From: Thalassobacillus pellis
GTDB lineage: Bacteria > Bacillota > Bacilli > Bacillales > Halobacillaceae
Assembly (NCBI RefSeq): GCF_016908295.1
Contig: NZ_JAFBDO010000001.1
Span: 1,054,001 to 1,118,000 of the forward strand
Direction: 5' to 3'
Length of the DNA stretch: 64,000 nucleotides
The notes under the pieces were generated by a model that was not told the origin of the DNA, did no database searches, and saw only the letters and a program-made list of their open reading frames with translations. Position 1 is the first letter of the stretch. The number at the start of each line of letters is the position of its first letter. The translations under genes were made by a program, and so were the position numbers. This document shows positions 55,335 to 63,709 of this stretch, in pieces.

Positions 55335-55358
55335 CTACATCATGCCGCCGCCCATACC
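55335..55358 (-). other. Possible 3'-terminal scrap of groEL
   Basis: On the minus strand this GC-rich 24-mer reads GMGGGMM followed by a stop, the typical C-terminal tail of GroEL. It sits at the junction between the DUF262 gene terminator and a helicase gene fragment. No other part of groEL is present. Confidence 0.35.
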
Positions 55359-55374
55359 CTTATTCCTACTAAAA

Positions 55375-55695
55375 TCAAGCCGGCAAGAAGCTGAGAAAAC
55401 ATTTATTTCATTAGGTTTATTTGAAATGCTGGATCTTCTTCTTTATGAAGTAAAAGGCGGAAATAACCCTGAAATATTTATCCGTGTTAACTCCCAGTTA
55501 CAAATTGAAAGTACGATCAAACAACCCGAACTTTATCAAAACACGATATTAAATAATGTTCATAAACGTCATAAAATTTCAGTGGCCATGTTAACATATT
55601 TGTTTAATAACCAAGTAGGGACCGATGAATTTTGGAATTATATTGAAGACTACTTCCTAGGGAAGGTACCACAGGAAGTATTGGAAAGTGTTTAA
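55375..55695 (+). pseudogene. C-terminal fragment of a large DEAD/DEAH-type helicase
   Basis: About 106 in-frame residues (SRQEAEKTFISLGLFEMLDL ... YEVKGGNNPEIFIRVNS ... HKRHKISVAMLTYLF ... NYIEDYFLGKVP) resemble, by memory, the extreme C-terminus of very large helicases linked to DNA defence loci. The rest of such a gene is absent, and the open frame upstream runs into the GMGGGMM junction in the opposite sense without a ribosome site. It is best read as a deletion remnant. Confidence 0.55.
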
Positions 55696-56004
55696 TGTTG
55701 GGACCTAAAATAGTTAGTACCGTTATTTAAGATAACGGTACTAGCTCTTTTCTTTTAATGACAATACAAGAGATTTTACACTAAAACCTCTTTATCCAAT
55801 ATCACTAATGTTGTATTAATGTAGATTGAAAACTCAGTTTTCTTATGTCTCTGCCTAAAGTAAAAAAAGAAAACCCACCTAACAGAAGGTTTTATTCATT
55901 TGGTGTTTTTATAAGTTGCAAAAAGTCCGGCTGTTCCCTTTAGCATAATTTGATAACTTATATAGCCTCTCTATCATGAATTACTTCCACTCTCTGCTAT
56001 ACCA
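55696..56004. other. AT-rich interval between helicase remnant and rlmH
   Basis: It holds ATGTTGGGACCTAAAA (related to 28047-28062), the terminator at 55715-55755 and AT-rich sequence without a supported gene up to the rlmH stop. Confidence 0.5.
55715..55755 (+). terminator. Intrinsic terminator after helicase remnant
   Basis: TAGTACCGTTAT (55715-55726) pairs with ATAACGGTACTA (55732-55743) as a perfect 12-bp stem, followed by GCTCTTTTCTTTT. Confidence 0.85.
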
Positions 56005-56012
56005 CTATTTAT
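56003..56012. repeat. 10-bp direct repeat, right copy, at the rlmH stop codon
   Basis: CACTATTTAT covers the rlmH stop codon and equals 52021-52030. The 3' end of rlmH is the known integration site of SCC elements in Staphylococcus, which makes the position suggestive. Confidence 0.35.
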
Positions 56013-56484
56013 GGTACGGTTCCCCCCTATTTATTTTAAAAGCCCGATACACCTGCTCCACTAACATCAACCGCATCAATTGATGAGGGAAGGTCATCTT
56101 GGAAAAAGACAATCCAAAATCACTTCGTGAGAGTACGTCTTGACTCAAACCTAACGACCCGCCAATTACGAAGGCGACTTTACTTTTACCGTAGGTAGCC
56201 AGGTCATCAAGTTTCTTGGCGAGTTTTTCTGAGGTGAGCATGCTGCCTTCTATTTCGAGGGTGATCACGTAGGCGTCCTGGTTTATTTTAGCGAGGATTC
56301 GCTCGCCTTCTTTCCGCTTCACTTCTTCCATGTCTGCTTCGCTCAAATTTTCGGGGGCTTTTTCGTCGGGTACTTCGATGATATCCACGGAAGCGTAGGG
56401 CTGGAGTCTTTTGACGTACTCCTGGATGCCTTGCTTTAAGTATTTTTCCTTCAGTTTTCCAACCGTGACGATGGTGATTTTCAT
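56005..56484 (-). CDS. rlmH: 23S rRNA (pseudouridine-1915-N3)-methyltransferase RlmH
   Basis: The 159-residue protein has the usual RlmH length and SPOUT/trefoil-knot SAM site ([20 protein letters not shown] ... [21 protein letters not shown]) and ends GEPYHK. It methylates Psi1915 in helix 69 of 23S rRNA. ATG at 56484 is chosen because GGAGG lies 8 bases upstream; an upstream in-frame ATG overlaps the ribosome site. The gene is origin-proximal in Bacillus and relatives. Directly past its 3' end lies the AT-rich accessory patch. Confidence 0.96.
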   Translation of the reverse strand: MKITIVTVGKLKEKYLKQGIQEYVKRLQPYASVDIIEVPDEKAPENLSEADMEEVKRKEGERILAKINQDAYVITLEIEGSMLTSEKLAKKLDDLATYGKSKVAFVIGGSLGLSQDVLSRSDFGLSFSKMTFPHQLMRLMLVEQVYRAFKINRGEPYHK

Positions 56485-56554
56485 ATTTGGTTCCTCCATC
56501 TATTGTTCGTTTGGTTTTAGTGTACCATAAGCTTTTATCCGGCTGATTTCATAC

Positions 56555-56596
56555 AAAAACATCCACTGCAGCTGTCCTGCAATGGATGTTTTTTCA
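56555..56596 (-). terminator. Terminator of the DUF4352-type lipoprotein gene
   Basis: AAAACATCCA-TGCAG pairs with (C)TGCAaTGGATGTTTT around 56556-56593, giving a 15-bp stem with one mismatch and T-runs on either strand. It touches the stop codon at 56594. Confidence 0.85.
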
Positions 56597-57295
56597 GTTA
56601 AAGGAAATGGTGATCGATTTCGCATCCGCAATGGATTCTTTGTCCTGAAACACATCGCTAGTGTATATGGTGACTTTGTTCAGTTCTTCTGGCTTTGTTT
56701 CTTTCAGGATAAAACCGAGCTGGCCTTTCCTTACTTCTCCTGGCTGGTAGTCGCCGTGGAGGTTTTCGATATAGAAGTCATCCTTAAAGGATTTCTTTTC
56801 GCCGGTATTGGTTTCTATATGGGAGACGGGTGCGAAATTGACCTTCTCTTCCGAAGTGTTCTTGACTATGACGCGAACTTTCAAATAGTTGAAGTTTTTT
56901 TCGTGATTGGTATAACCATGGAAAAAGTCGATCAGATCAGGGGAAGGCCGATAATTCAAAACCTTCGCTCCTTTGATCGTCACTTCCATTTTTCCTGCTT
57001 GGAGGGTTTTATCTTCAGGAGCATAGGCTAAGAGCTCGATCTTCCCGTCCTTATCCCTGTGGGTCTGACCGATTTCAGTCAGCTCGCTGTCATCCGGTGC
57101 CTGGGGGCTTTCAATGAACGTGTCAGGCTCATCTTTTTCTGTCGCTGTTTGTTCTTCTGTTTCCTTTGTTTCTTTTGTTTCCTCTGTCTGTTCAGAATCA
57201 TCTTTGGTTTCTTCCGTGGAGCCATTCGCCTTTTCGTTATTCGAGCAGGCCGTCAGTAAAACAAGCGCGGTTACCAGCAGTAAGATGTGCTTCAT
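56594..57295 (-). CDS. DUF4352/telokin-like lipoprotein
   Basis: The 233-residue protein has a lipobox (LVLLTAC, cysteine near residue 17), a long low-complexity Glu/Thr/Lys linker to about residue 70 and a C-terminal immunoglobulin-like domain (KMEVTIKGAKVLNY ... YLKVRVIVKNTSEEKVNFAP ... GQLGFIL). It belongs to the same broad family as the lipoprotein at 9406-9942, but they are not close copies. It is surface-anchored and of unknown role. ATG at 57295 starts the lipoprotein signal; the frame upstream has no support. Confidence 0.82.
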   Translation of the reverse strand: MKHILLLVTALVLLTACSNNEKANGSTEETKDDSEQTEETKETKETEEQTATEKDEPDTFIESPQAPDDSELTEIGQTHRDKDGKIELLAYAPEDKTLQAGKMEVTIKGAKVLNYRPSPDLIDFFHGYTNHEKNFNYLKVRVIVKNTSEEKVNFAPVSHIETNTGEKKSFKDDFYIENLHGDYQPGEVRKGQLGFILKETKPEELNKVTIYTSDVFQDKESIADAKSITISFN

Positions 57296-57319
57296 GGTTG
57301 TCCTCCTGTTTTTCCCTTT

Positions 57320-57353
57320 ATGTAAAGAAGCCCCGTTGGGAATCAGCGGGGCT
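57320..57353 (-). terminator. Terminator of the alkaline phosphatase gene
   Basis: AGCCCCG (57329-57335) and CGGGGCT (57347-57353) pair; the minus strand continues TTCTTTACAT. It is 23 bp past the phosphatase stop. Confidence 0.7.
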
Positions 57354-57375
57354 CTTTGGTGATTTGACATAGGTT

Positions 57376-58806
57376 TTATTTGTCGTGATGCTTATGTTTT
57401 CCTTTATGTGCTTTCAATAGTTCAAACAGTGTGTCGCCTGTTGCTGTGTTTTCCTGCAATCCGGCAAATTCATCGCTTTGCGGGCCATAGGCATAGACGT
57501 TAACATCGACACCGGTGTGACCGCCTGTTGTCCATCCTGTACCGGAGCGGACATCATAAATGTTTTCGATGGCATTATCGACGGCATACAAGTCAATGGA
57601 TCCGTCCTTAGGCTGAGCTGCTTCTTTTACAGATGCGATTTCTTCTTCAGTCAGATCAAGTCCGGAATATTCATTCAGCACTATTTCCACGTCTTCTCCG
57701 TTTACAATCTGCTGGGCCATATAATCCGGGGTACGCTCCGCTGCATTAATGACCTCTGGATTGAAGACATATTCGCCGTCACGTCCGATCGACATGCCGC
57801 CTGTGGAATGGTCAGCTGTTGTTACCACAATGGTATGCGGGTCTTTTTTCGCGAACTCAATCGCTGTCTGGAAAGCTTTTGCGAAGTCGCGCATTTCACT
57901 CATGGCTCCGACGACATCGTTATCATGGGCTGCCCAGTCAATCTGGCTTCCTTCGACCATCAGGAAGAAGCCGTTTTTATCCTTCTTCAATTTTTCAAGG
58001 GCAGTCTGTGTCATCTGGCTTAAGGATGGGGATTTCTCATCACGGTCAATCGCTTTAGCCATCCCCTTTGGCGCGAATAGTCCGAGCAGCTGCTCATTAT
58101 CGGCCTGGAGCATTTCTTCTGTCGTATCTACATAGGAGTAGCCATCTTGTTTGAACTCTTCTACGAGGTTACGGTCGTCGCGGATAAAATAGCTTGTCCC
58201 GCCGCCAAGCATGACGTCAACTTTATGCTCGCCATTGACGAGTTCATCGTAATAATCATCAGCGATTGCATTGTAGTTATGTCTGGATTCATCATGCGCA
58301 CCAAATGCTGCCGGAGTCGCATGGTTGATTTGGGATGTTGCGACTAGTCCCGTTGCTTTCCCTTGTTCTTTTGCTTCTTCAAGGATCGTTTTCACCCTGT
58401 CTTCTTCGAGGTCGACACCGATTGCTCCGTTGTAGGTTTTAATACCGGAGGCCATCGAAGTTGCCGTGGCAGCGGAGTCAGGAATGTTTTCCTTCACATC
58501 GCCTTCTCCTCCGTCATAGTAAGGATCCCAGGAGTATGTTTTTTGTGCGCCTACCATGTATGGATCAAATACAGTCGGTTCCATCTTTTTGGTGGATGGA
58601 TCGTCGTTGACATAACGCAGCATAGTCGTAAACGCCGGTCCCATGCCATCCCCTACCATGAAGATGATATTCTTAACTTCTGCATTATTCCCGTTATGCT
58701 TTTTCGCTTCGACATCCGGGGCATTGGTTGTCGCAAATCCCGCGAATACAAGTGACGCTGCTGCTGCAACTGGAAGCAATTTCTTCCCAAGCTTTTTATA
58801 ATTCAT
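57376..58806 (-). CDS. Secreted alkaline phosphatase
   Basis: The 476-residue protein has a Sec signal peptide (cleavage near VEA, residue 34) and the PhoA/PhoB alkaline phosphatase core: FMVGDGMG (metal ligand D53), PDSAATAT with nucleophile S111, VEGSQIDWAAHDND, TTADHSTGGM and the late metal histidine in GWTTGGHTGVDV. It releases phosphate from monoesters outside the cell, a phosphate-starvation function in relatives. GGGGAGG precedes the ATG. I did not find convincing PhoP boxes upstream. Confidence 0.93.
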   Translation of the reverse strand: MNYKKLGKKLLPVAAAASLVFAGFATTNAPDVEAKKHNGNNAEVKNIIFMVGDGMGPAFTTMLRYVNDDPSTKKMEPTVFDPYMVGAQKTYSWDPYYDGGEGDVKENIPDSAATATSMASGIKTYNGAIGVDLEEDRVKTILEEAKEQGKATGLVATSQINHATPAAFGAHDESRHNYNAIADDYYDELVNGEHKVDVMLGGGTSYFIRDDRNLVEEFKQDGYSYVDTTEEMLQADNEQLLGLFAPKGMAKAIDRDEKSPSLSQMTQTALEKLKKDKNGFFLMVEGSQIDWAAHDNDVVGAMSEMRDFAKAFQTAIEFAKKDPHTIVVTTADHSTGGMSIGRDGEYVFNPEVINAAERTPDYMAQQIVNGEDVEIVLNEYSGLDLTEEEIASVKEAAQPKDGSIDLYAVDNAIENIYDVRSGTGWTTGGHTGVDVNVYAYGPQSDEFAGLQENTATGDTLFELLKAHKGKHKHHDK

Positions 58807-59012
58807 AGAATCCTCCCCAATAATGATAGTTTCCGAAAATACAAGATATGTAGATTCACTCTCATTTTATTGGGGGCTTGGTAATTATTTCAACAATAAG
58901 GCGTAAAAATTTACATAATCCATACAATTTAGCCAGTGAGGTGATAGAAAAGGCCTGTCTATAGATAGTAAAATAGAAGGGGGTTTTCATAGGTAGACTT
59001 GACTTTTTACAC
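58807..59012. other. Upstream region of the alkaline phosphatase gene
   Basis: This AT-rich spacer has no supported gene. It must hold the phosphatase promoter, but no clear -35/-10 pair or repeated PhoP half-sites were identified. Confidence 0.4.
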
Positions 59013-59110
59013 ATTAGAAAAACTTGGCTTACCGCCAAGTCCTTATGGCGAGAGCCTTAGAGTTTTACTTATACTTTAATCCTTTAACATAAATAAACTT
59101 TCTTAAAGTA
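59013..59110 (-). repeat. Dispersed hairpin element, copy 2
   Basis: This 98-bp sequence nearly matches 23234-23328. The ACTTGGC/GCCAAGT stem is conserved while its loop differs (TTACC instead of GACAC), and the second mini-hairpin has a GAGA instead of a GAAA tetraloop. It starts right after the terminator of the first subtilase gene on the minus strand, as copy 1 does behind the yxjG S-box terminator. Confidence 0.8.
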
Positions 59111-59144
59111 CAAAGAAGGACGCCGCCTGGACGTCCTTCTTTGT
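59110..59144 (-). terminator. Terminator of the first subtilase gene
   Basis: ACAAAGAAGGACG (59110-59122) and CGTCCTTCTTTGT (59132-59144) form a perfect 13-bp stem. It is 66 bp past the stop codon. Confidence 0.88.
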
Positions 59145-59210
59145 CTCACGTGTACTAGGGGGCACACATTAGATATATACAAAGATGGAAAACCACCTTG
59201 TATCCAATAA

Positions 59211-60473
59211 TCAGTTAGCTAACGGAAAGCCGAAGCCGGAAGCGTAGTCATCTCCTGCTGCTGCGCCTGTGCCGCCCAGGATGTCATTGGCAGTGGCACG
59301 GCTTTGCAGCTCTTCTCTTAATGCTGCATTACTGAGTCCAGGGTTTTCTGCCCAGACTTTTGCTGCGAGGCCGGAAATGTGCGGGGTAGCCATCGATGTT
59401 CCGCTGATGGTGTTATAGCCGCCATCGTTCCAGGTGGATTCGATTGCTGCGCCAGGTGCTGACAATTCGACGTCCAGGCGTTCGATTTGGTAATCACCGT
59501 CTGTGTCCGGGTTGCCGCGGGAAGAGAAGTCAGCGACACGGTAGGTGCCATTTTCCTGCACATCTTCCAGGGCAGCGACAGCAACGGCATTTTCAAGGGC
59601 GCCAGGATATCCAATCGTATTGGCATCAGGTCCGGAGTTCCCTGCTGCTGCAACGACGAGTGCGCCGTTTTGATAAGCATAGTTCACAGCTTCTGTAATT
59701 AGGCTGCTTTCTGAGCTTGATCCGAGGGACATGGAAATGACGACATTCACGCCTCGCGCTTTTCCTTGATCGGCGGCATGGCGGATCGCGTTGGCGATAT
59801 CATCCGAGAAGCCGAAGCCAAGGTCGCCGAGCACTTTGTAAGACCATAGTTTTGCGTCCGGAGCGACACCGTAAATGCCCTGTCCGTCTGCTCCTCCATC
59901 GGCAAGCACCGTACCTGCAACATGGGTGCCGTGGCCGTTGATATCATTACAGGAACCTTTTACAAGGGAGAAGAAGAAACGGCTGAAATCTTTACATTGC
60001 TCAACGTTCCCAGCAAGGTCGACATGATCGGTCATCGTTCCGGTATCGAGTACAGCTACACGGATGTTGTCTCCGCCATCGGTCGCTGTAAGACCGGCGT
60101 TTTGATAGATGGCCTCCATCCCCCATGGTGTCTGGTCAGATGGTGCTGTGGTACGTGCTGCCTCGGCCTGAGGCTGGTCAATCAGGGAAACTCTTTCTAC
60201 TTTGGAAATGGTTATATTTTTATTTTTCTGTAAAGCTTCATATTGTTGTTCGGTGACATTAGTGGTGAAACCCTGCTTACCGAATTCCCAGCGGACATCA
60301 TGCTTTTGTTTCATGATTCGTTCCACGTGTTCATTATTCGACTGGATCAATACGCGGACCCAATCCTTCCCGTTCTTTTCATGCTGGTCGGTTGCAGCCA
60401 TGGCACTAACAGTGAACAAAGACAATATCAGTACAGCTGTGGTCAATAGAAACGCTAACTTTTTCACGGACAT
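59211..60473 (-). CDS. Secreted subtilisin-like serine protease, paralogue 1
   Basis: The 420-residue preproprotein has a signal peptide (cleavage near SAMA, residue 27), an I9-type inhibitor propeptide (WVRVLIQSNN ... TNVTEQQYEALQ ... ISKVERVSLI) and an S8 catalytic domain starting near residue 113 with D143 (VLDTG), H181 (NGHGTHVAG) and S360 (SGTSMATPH). A cysteine pair (C160 and C175, in EQCKDF and GSCND) could form a disulfide. It is an extracellular endoprotease. ATG at 60473 starts the signal peptide; the longer open frame crosses untranslated sequence. It is a tandem paralogue of 60829-62085, each with its own terminator. Confidence 0.93.
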   Translation of the reverse strand: MSVKKLAFLLTTAVLILSLFTVSAMAATDQHEKNGKDWVRVLIQSNNEHVERIMKQKHDVRWEFGKQGFTTNVTEQQYEALQKNKNITISKVERVSLIDQPQAEAARTTAPSDQTPWGMEAIYQNAGLTATDGGDNIRVAVLDTGTMTDHVDLAGNVEQCKDFSRFFFSLVKGSCNDINGHGTHVAGTVLADGGADGQGIYGVAPDAKLWSYKVLGDLGFGFSDDIANAIRHAADQGKARGVNVVISMSLGSSSESSLITEAVNYAYQNGALVVAAAGNSGPDANTIGYPGALENAVAVAALEDVQENGTYRVADFSSRGNPDTDGDYQIERLDVELSAPGAAIESTWNDGGYNTISGTSMATPHISGLAAKVWAENPGLSNAALREELQSRATANDILGGTGAAAGDDYASGFGFPLAN

Positions 60474-60734
60474 ATCCACCTCTTTTAATTTTTTTAGGTG
60501 TGGCGTCTGTCGCTGAAAATATCGCTCGTGGTGATTCCACTTTTTTCGGAGAAATTTTACCCTTAAAGAAACTTTAGCATAGTGAGTGATTGGTTTACTT
60601 GAGCAGGTAGAAGGAAAAGCGTGAGCGAATTTACCTAAATTGGCTCGAGAATTAAACTTGATTCGCGCGGACCTAAATTGGCACATCTGACGACTGGCAT
60701 TACGACCAATGAAGAAGTTAAACAGGTAACATGC
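60474..60734. other. Spacer between the subtilase genes with a direct repeat
   Basis: No gene is supported. ACCTAAATTGGC occurs twice (60633-60644 and 60671-60682), 38 bases apart, about 160-210 bases upstream of the first subtilase start. Confidence 0.5.
60633..60682. repeat. Direct repeat pair ACCTAAATTGGC
   Basis: Two identical 12-mers at 60633-60644 and 60671-60682, start-to-start 38 bp. They could be binding sites for a regulator of the protease gene or chance. Confidence 0.6.
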
Positions 60735-60763
60735 AAAAACGGACGCTCGCTGGCGCCCGTTTC
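60735..60763 (-). terminator. Terminator of the second subtilase gene
   Basis: On the minus strand AAACGGGCGCCAGCGAGCGTCCGTTTTTGC forms a stem with one bulge and a short T-run, 66 bp past the stop at 60829; the same distance is seen for the paralogue. Confidence 0.8.
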
Positions 60764-60828
60764 TGCTCTCATGTATAGTAGGGGGTCACACGAGATTTAT
60801 ACAAAAGTGGGGGTCACTTTGTATACCA

Positions 60829-62085
60829 TTAGTTCGCTAGTGGGAAGCCAAACCCAGAAGCATAGTCATCGCCAGTTGCAGCGCCGTAACCGCCAAGGAT
60901 ATCATTGGCTGTGGCACGGTTTTGCAGTTCAGCACGGAGCTGATCATCGCTTAGTCCAGGATTTTCTGCCCAGATTTTCGCTGCTAGACCGGAGATATGC
61001 GGAGTCGCCATGGATGTTCCGCTGATGGTGTTATAGCCGCCATCATTCCAGGTCGATTCGATGGCCGCACCTGGCGCGGACACTTCCACATCCAGACGCT
61101 CGATCTGGTAATCCCCGTCTGTATCGGGGTTACCGCGAGAAGAGAAGTCAGCGACACGGTAAGTGCCGTTTTCCTGGGAATTCTGAAGAGCAGCTACCGC
61201 TACTGCATCCTGAAGTCCGCCCGGGAAGCCGATCGTATTGGCATCAGGACCAGCGTTACCCGCTGCTGCTACAACGAGGACGCCATTATTATTTGCGTAA
61301 GTGACCGCATCAGAAATCAACGTGGATTCGGAGCTTGCCCCGAGAGACATGGAAATGACGAGGTTCACACCTTTTGCATTTGCCTGGTCAGTCGCATGTG
61401 TGATGGCACGGGCGATGTCATCGGAATATCCGGAACCACGGTCGGTCAGCACTTTGTAAGCCCAAAGCTTCGCATCAGGAGCTACGCCGTAAATGCCAAG
61501 CCCGTCAGACCCGCCGTCAGCAAGCACCGTACCTGCGACATGGGTACCGTGGCCATTTCCGTCCCCGCAGTCTCCTTCAATCAATGGAGAACGGTTATGG
61601 CTGAAGTCCTTACATTGCTCGACGTTCGATGCCAAATCGACGTGATTGACATTGGCGCCGGTATCAAGGACGGCAACACGGATATTGTCACCACCGTCGG
61701 TTGTCTGAATAGTGTCGTTGTTATAGATCGCTTCCATTCCCCACGGGGTTTGATCGGATGGAAGCGCACTGCGTTCGCCTGTTTTCACTGGTTTTTCAGC
61801 TATGGATACCTTTTCCACTAATGAAACTTCTATGTTTTTGTTCTTTTTCAATGCTTCATATTGCTTCTGGTTTACGTTTGTCGTAAATCCTTTTTCACCA
61901 AAATTCCAACGGACATCGTAATTCTGTTTAGCCTGTTTGGCAGCAGAATCATGCTTCACATCAATCAATACGCGGAGCGTGTCCTGTTTCTGAGCCTGAT
62001 TTCCTTCGGGAGCTGCTAAAGCCCCGGCAGCGAATGTGCTCATGACCAGGATCGCCATCGTCATCGATAACAAAATTCGCTTCAT
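60829..62085 (-). CDS. Secreted subtilisin-like serine protease, paralogue 2
   Basis: The 418-residue preproprotein has a signal peptide (cleavage near ALA, residue 24), an I9 propeptide (LRVLIDVKHD ... TNVNQKQYEALK) and an S8 domain with D141, H179 and S358. The cysteine pair C158/C173 is conserved with the paralogue, as is the last stretch DDYASGFGFPLAN, so a recent tandem duplication is likely; propeptides and signal peptides differ more. ATG at 62085 has GAGGTGG 8 bases upstream. Different propeptides may alter folding or timing of activation. Confidence 0.93.
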   Translation of the reverse strand: MKRILLSMTMAILVMSTFAAGALAAPEGNQAQKQDTLRVLIDVKHDSAAKQAKQNYDVRWNFGEKGFTTNVNQKQYEALKKNKNIEVSLVEKVSIAEKPVKTGERSALPSDQTPWGMEAIYNNDTIQTTDGGDNIRVAVLDTGANVNHVDLASNVEQCKDFSHNRSPLIEGDCGDGNGHGTHVAGTVLADGGSDGLGIYGVAPDAKLWAYKVLTDRGSGYSDDIARAITHATDQANAKGVNLVISMSLGASSESTLISDAVTYANNNGVLVVAAAGNAGPDANTIGFPGGLQDAVAVAALQNSQENGTYRVADFSSRGNPDTDGDYQIERLDVEVSAPGAAIESTWNDGGYNTISGTSMATPHISGLAAKIWAENPGLSDDQLRAELQNRATANDILGGYGAATGDDYASGFGFPLAN

Positions 62086-62510
62086 AAGTGTCTCCACCTC
62101 ATCCATTAGTTTTTGTCGAATTGTACAAATTTTGTTTAATTTTGAATATTTGTATAATTCGATAAATTACATTCTAGCAAAAGTAAATTCTTTTTGATTG
62201 AGTAAGTAGACGCAAATCCATGTGTGTAAATACCTAATTTTGGTATTTAGTAGATTGCTCCTCCCCTCTGATAGATTAATAAAAGTTGTGGTTGTGTCTG
62301 AATATTCTGTTACTTACATATAAAATTCTAGCATACTTAAGAGACTTGTATATTGGGAAAGACGGCCGCCAAAACGCCAATTAACATGCATTTTTGACAC
62401 TAATTTTCCCAAGGGGTTATGAATTGACAAAACCTGAAGGCTTACGGGGGATGAAAAACGGCATTTAAAAAGCCCAGCCGCATAAAACGACTGGACTAAA
62501 CTCTTCTATT
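62086..62510. other. AT-rich upstream region of subtilase 2 plus terminator of threonine aldolase gene
   Basis: A minus-strand hairpin (AGTCCAG ... CTGGGCT, 62471-62496) followed by TTTTTAAA ends the aldolase gene. The rest is AT-rich promoter sequence for the subtilase gene without a clear -35/-10 call and no gene. Confidence 0.55.
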
Positions 62511-63536
62511 CTATCGATTCACCAGCTGCTGGATTTTGGTGAGGACGTTGTCGATATCTTTACCTGAAATAGGATAATGGGTGACGAACCGGACAGTGTG
62601 AGGGCCGAACGGGACAGCCAGGACGCCCTCATCCTTCAAAGCTTCCAGGAATTGCTCCGCTGTATATCCCGCTTTTTCCGTATTCACGAGAACAATGTTC
62701 GTCTCGACCTTATTCTCAATTTCAAGACCAGTGATATGGGAGATTCCGGAGGCCAATAGTTCTGCATTCTCCTGATCCTCTGTCAGCCGCTCTGTCATTT
62801 CCTCCAATGCGACAAGCCCGGGCGCTGCGATGATTCCCGCCTGCCGCAAGCCCCCACCGAGACGTTTCCGCCATTTCCGTGCTTTCTTAATGAAATCTTC
62901 TGAACCGGCGATGATCGATCCGACCGGTGCTCCGAGTCCTTTTGACAGACAGAACTGGACAGAATCCGTAAGCGCTGCATATTTATCTACCGAAATACCC
63001 GTCGCCGCAGAGGCATTGAACAGCCTTGCGCCATCCAGATGGACAGGGATATGGTGCTCCCGGGCGATCTGGGTGATCGTTTTCATATTTTCGATAGGGA
63101 GAACAGCGCCGCCTGCTTTGTTATGGGTATTCTCCAGGCAGATCAATCCTGTTTCAGGAAAATGGATGTCTTCCGAACGGATAGCTGCTGCGACGTCAGA
63201 TGGATCCATTGCACCCCTTACTCCAGGCAGTGTGCGGGGCTGGACACCGGCAAGTGCTGACATGGCTGCTCCTTCGTACAGAAACAGGTGGGCATTCTGT
63301 TCGAGGATGATTTCATCTCCGGGATTACAATGGGTCAGAATGGCAATCTGGTTCCCTTGAGTACCACTCGTCACAAATAGTGCCGCTTCTTTGCCGAGCA
63401 TTTCCGCAGCCCGCTCCTCGAGACGATTGATCGTCGGATCCTCTCCATATACATCGTCACCGACTTCTGCTTTATAGGCGGCTTTCCGCATCGCTTCCGT
63501 CGGCTTGGTTACTGTATCGCTTCGTAAGTCAATCAT
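62511..63536 (-). CDS. ltaE: Low-specificity L-threonine aldolase
   Basis: The 341-residue fold-type I PLP enzyme begins MIDLRSDTVTKPT and has DDVYGEDPT, VTSGTQGNQ, HLDGARLFNA and the Schiff-base lysine K199 in FCLSKGLGAPVGS, all typical of LtaE/GLY1. It cleaves threonine or allo-threonine to glycine and acetaldehyde. It is cytoplasmic, monocistronic and divergent from a DMT transporter gene about 170 bp away. Confidence 0.94.
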   Translation of the reverse strand: MIDLRSDTVTKPTEAMRKAAYKAEVGDDVYGEDPTINRLEERAAEMLGKEAALFVTSGTQGNQIAILTHCNPGDEIILEQNAHLFLYEGAAMSALAGVQPRTLPGVRGAMDPSDVAAAIRSEDIHFPETGLICLENTHNKAGGAVLPIENMKTITQIAREHHIPVHLDGARLFNASAATGISVDKYAALTDSVQFCLSKGLGAPVGSIIAGSEDFIKKARKWRKRLGGGLRQAGIIAAPGLVALEEMTERLTEDQENAELLASGISHITGLEIENKVETNIVLVNTEKAGYTAEQFLEALKDEGVLAVPFGPHTVRFVTHYPISGKDIDNVLTKIQQLVNR

Positions 63537-63709
63537 GGCGTCTCCTCCATCCCTTTTAGCTTCTATGAAAAGTGTACTAGATTATTTGTTTCGATACCAA
63601 GATAACGATCGCCAAAATGCGAGCAATTCCCTTTTCTGCGGGTTATTTTTGTATTAGGATGGTTAAAGTGTGTAACAGATAACTTTGTTTGAATAGATGG
63701 AGGACCATT

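Noticed and set aside
58807-59012. PhoP boxes upstream of the alkaline phosphatase gene
   Set aside because: No repeated TTAACA/TTTACA-type hexamers at 11-bp spacing could be identified by eye.
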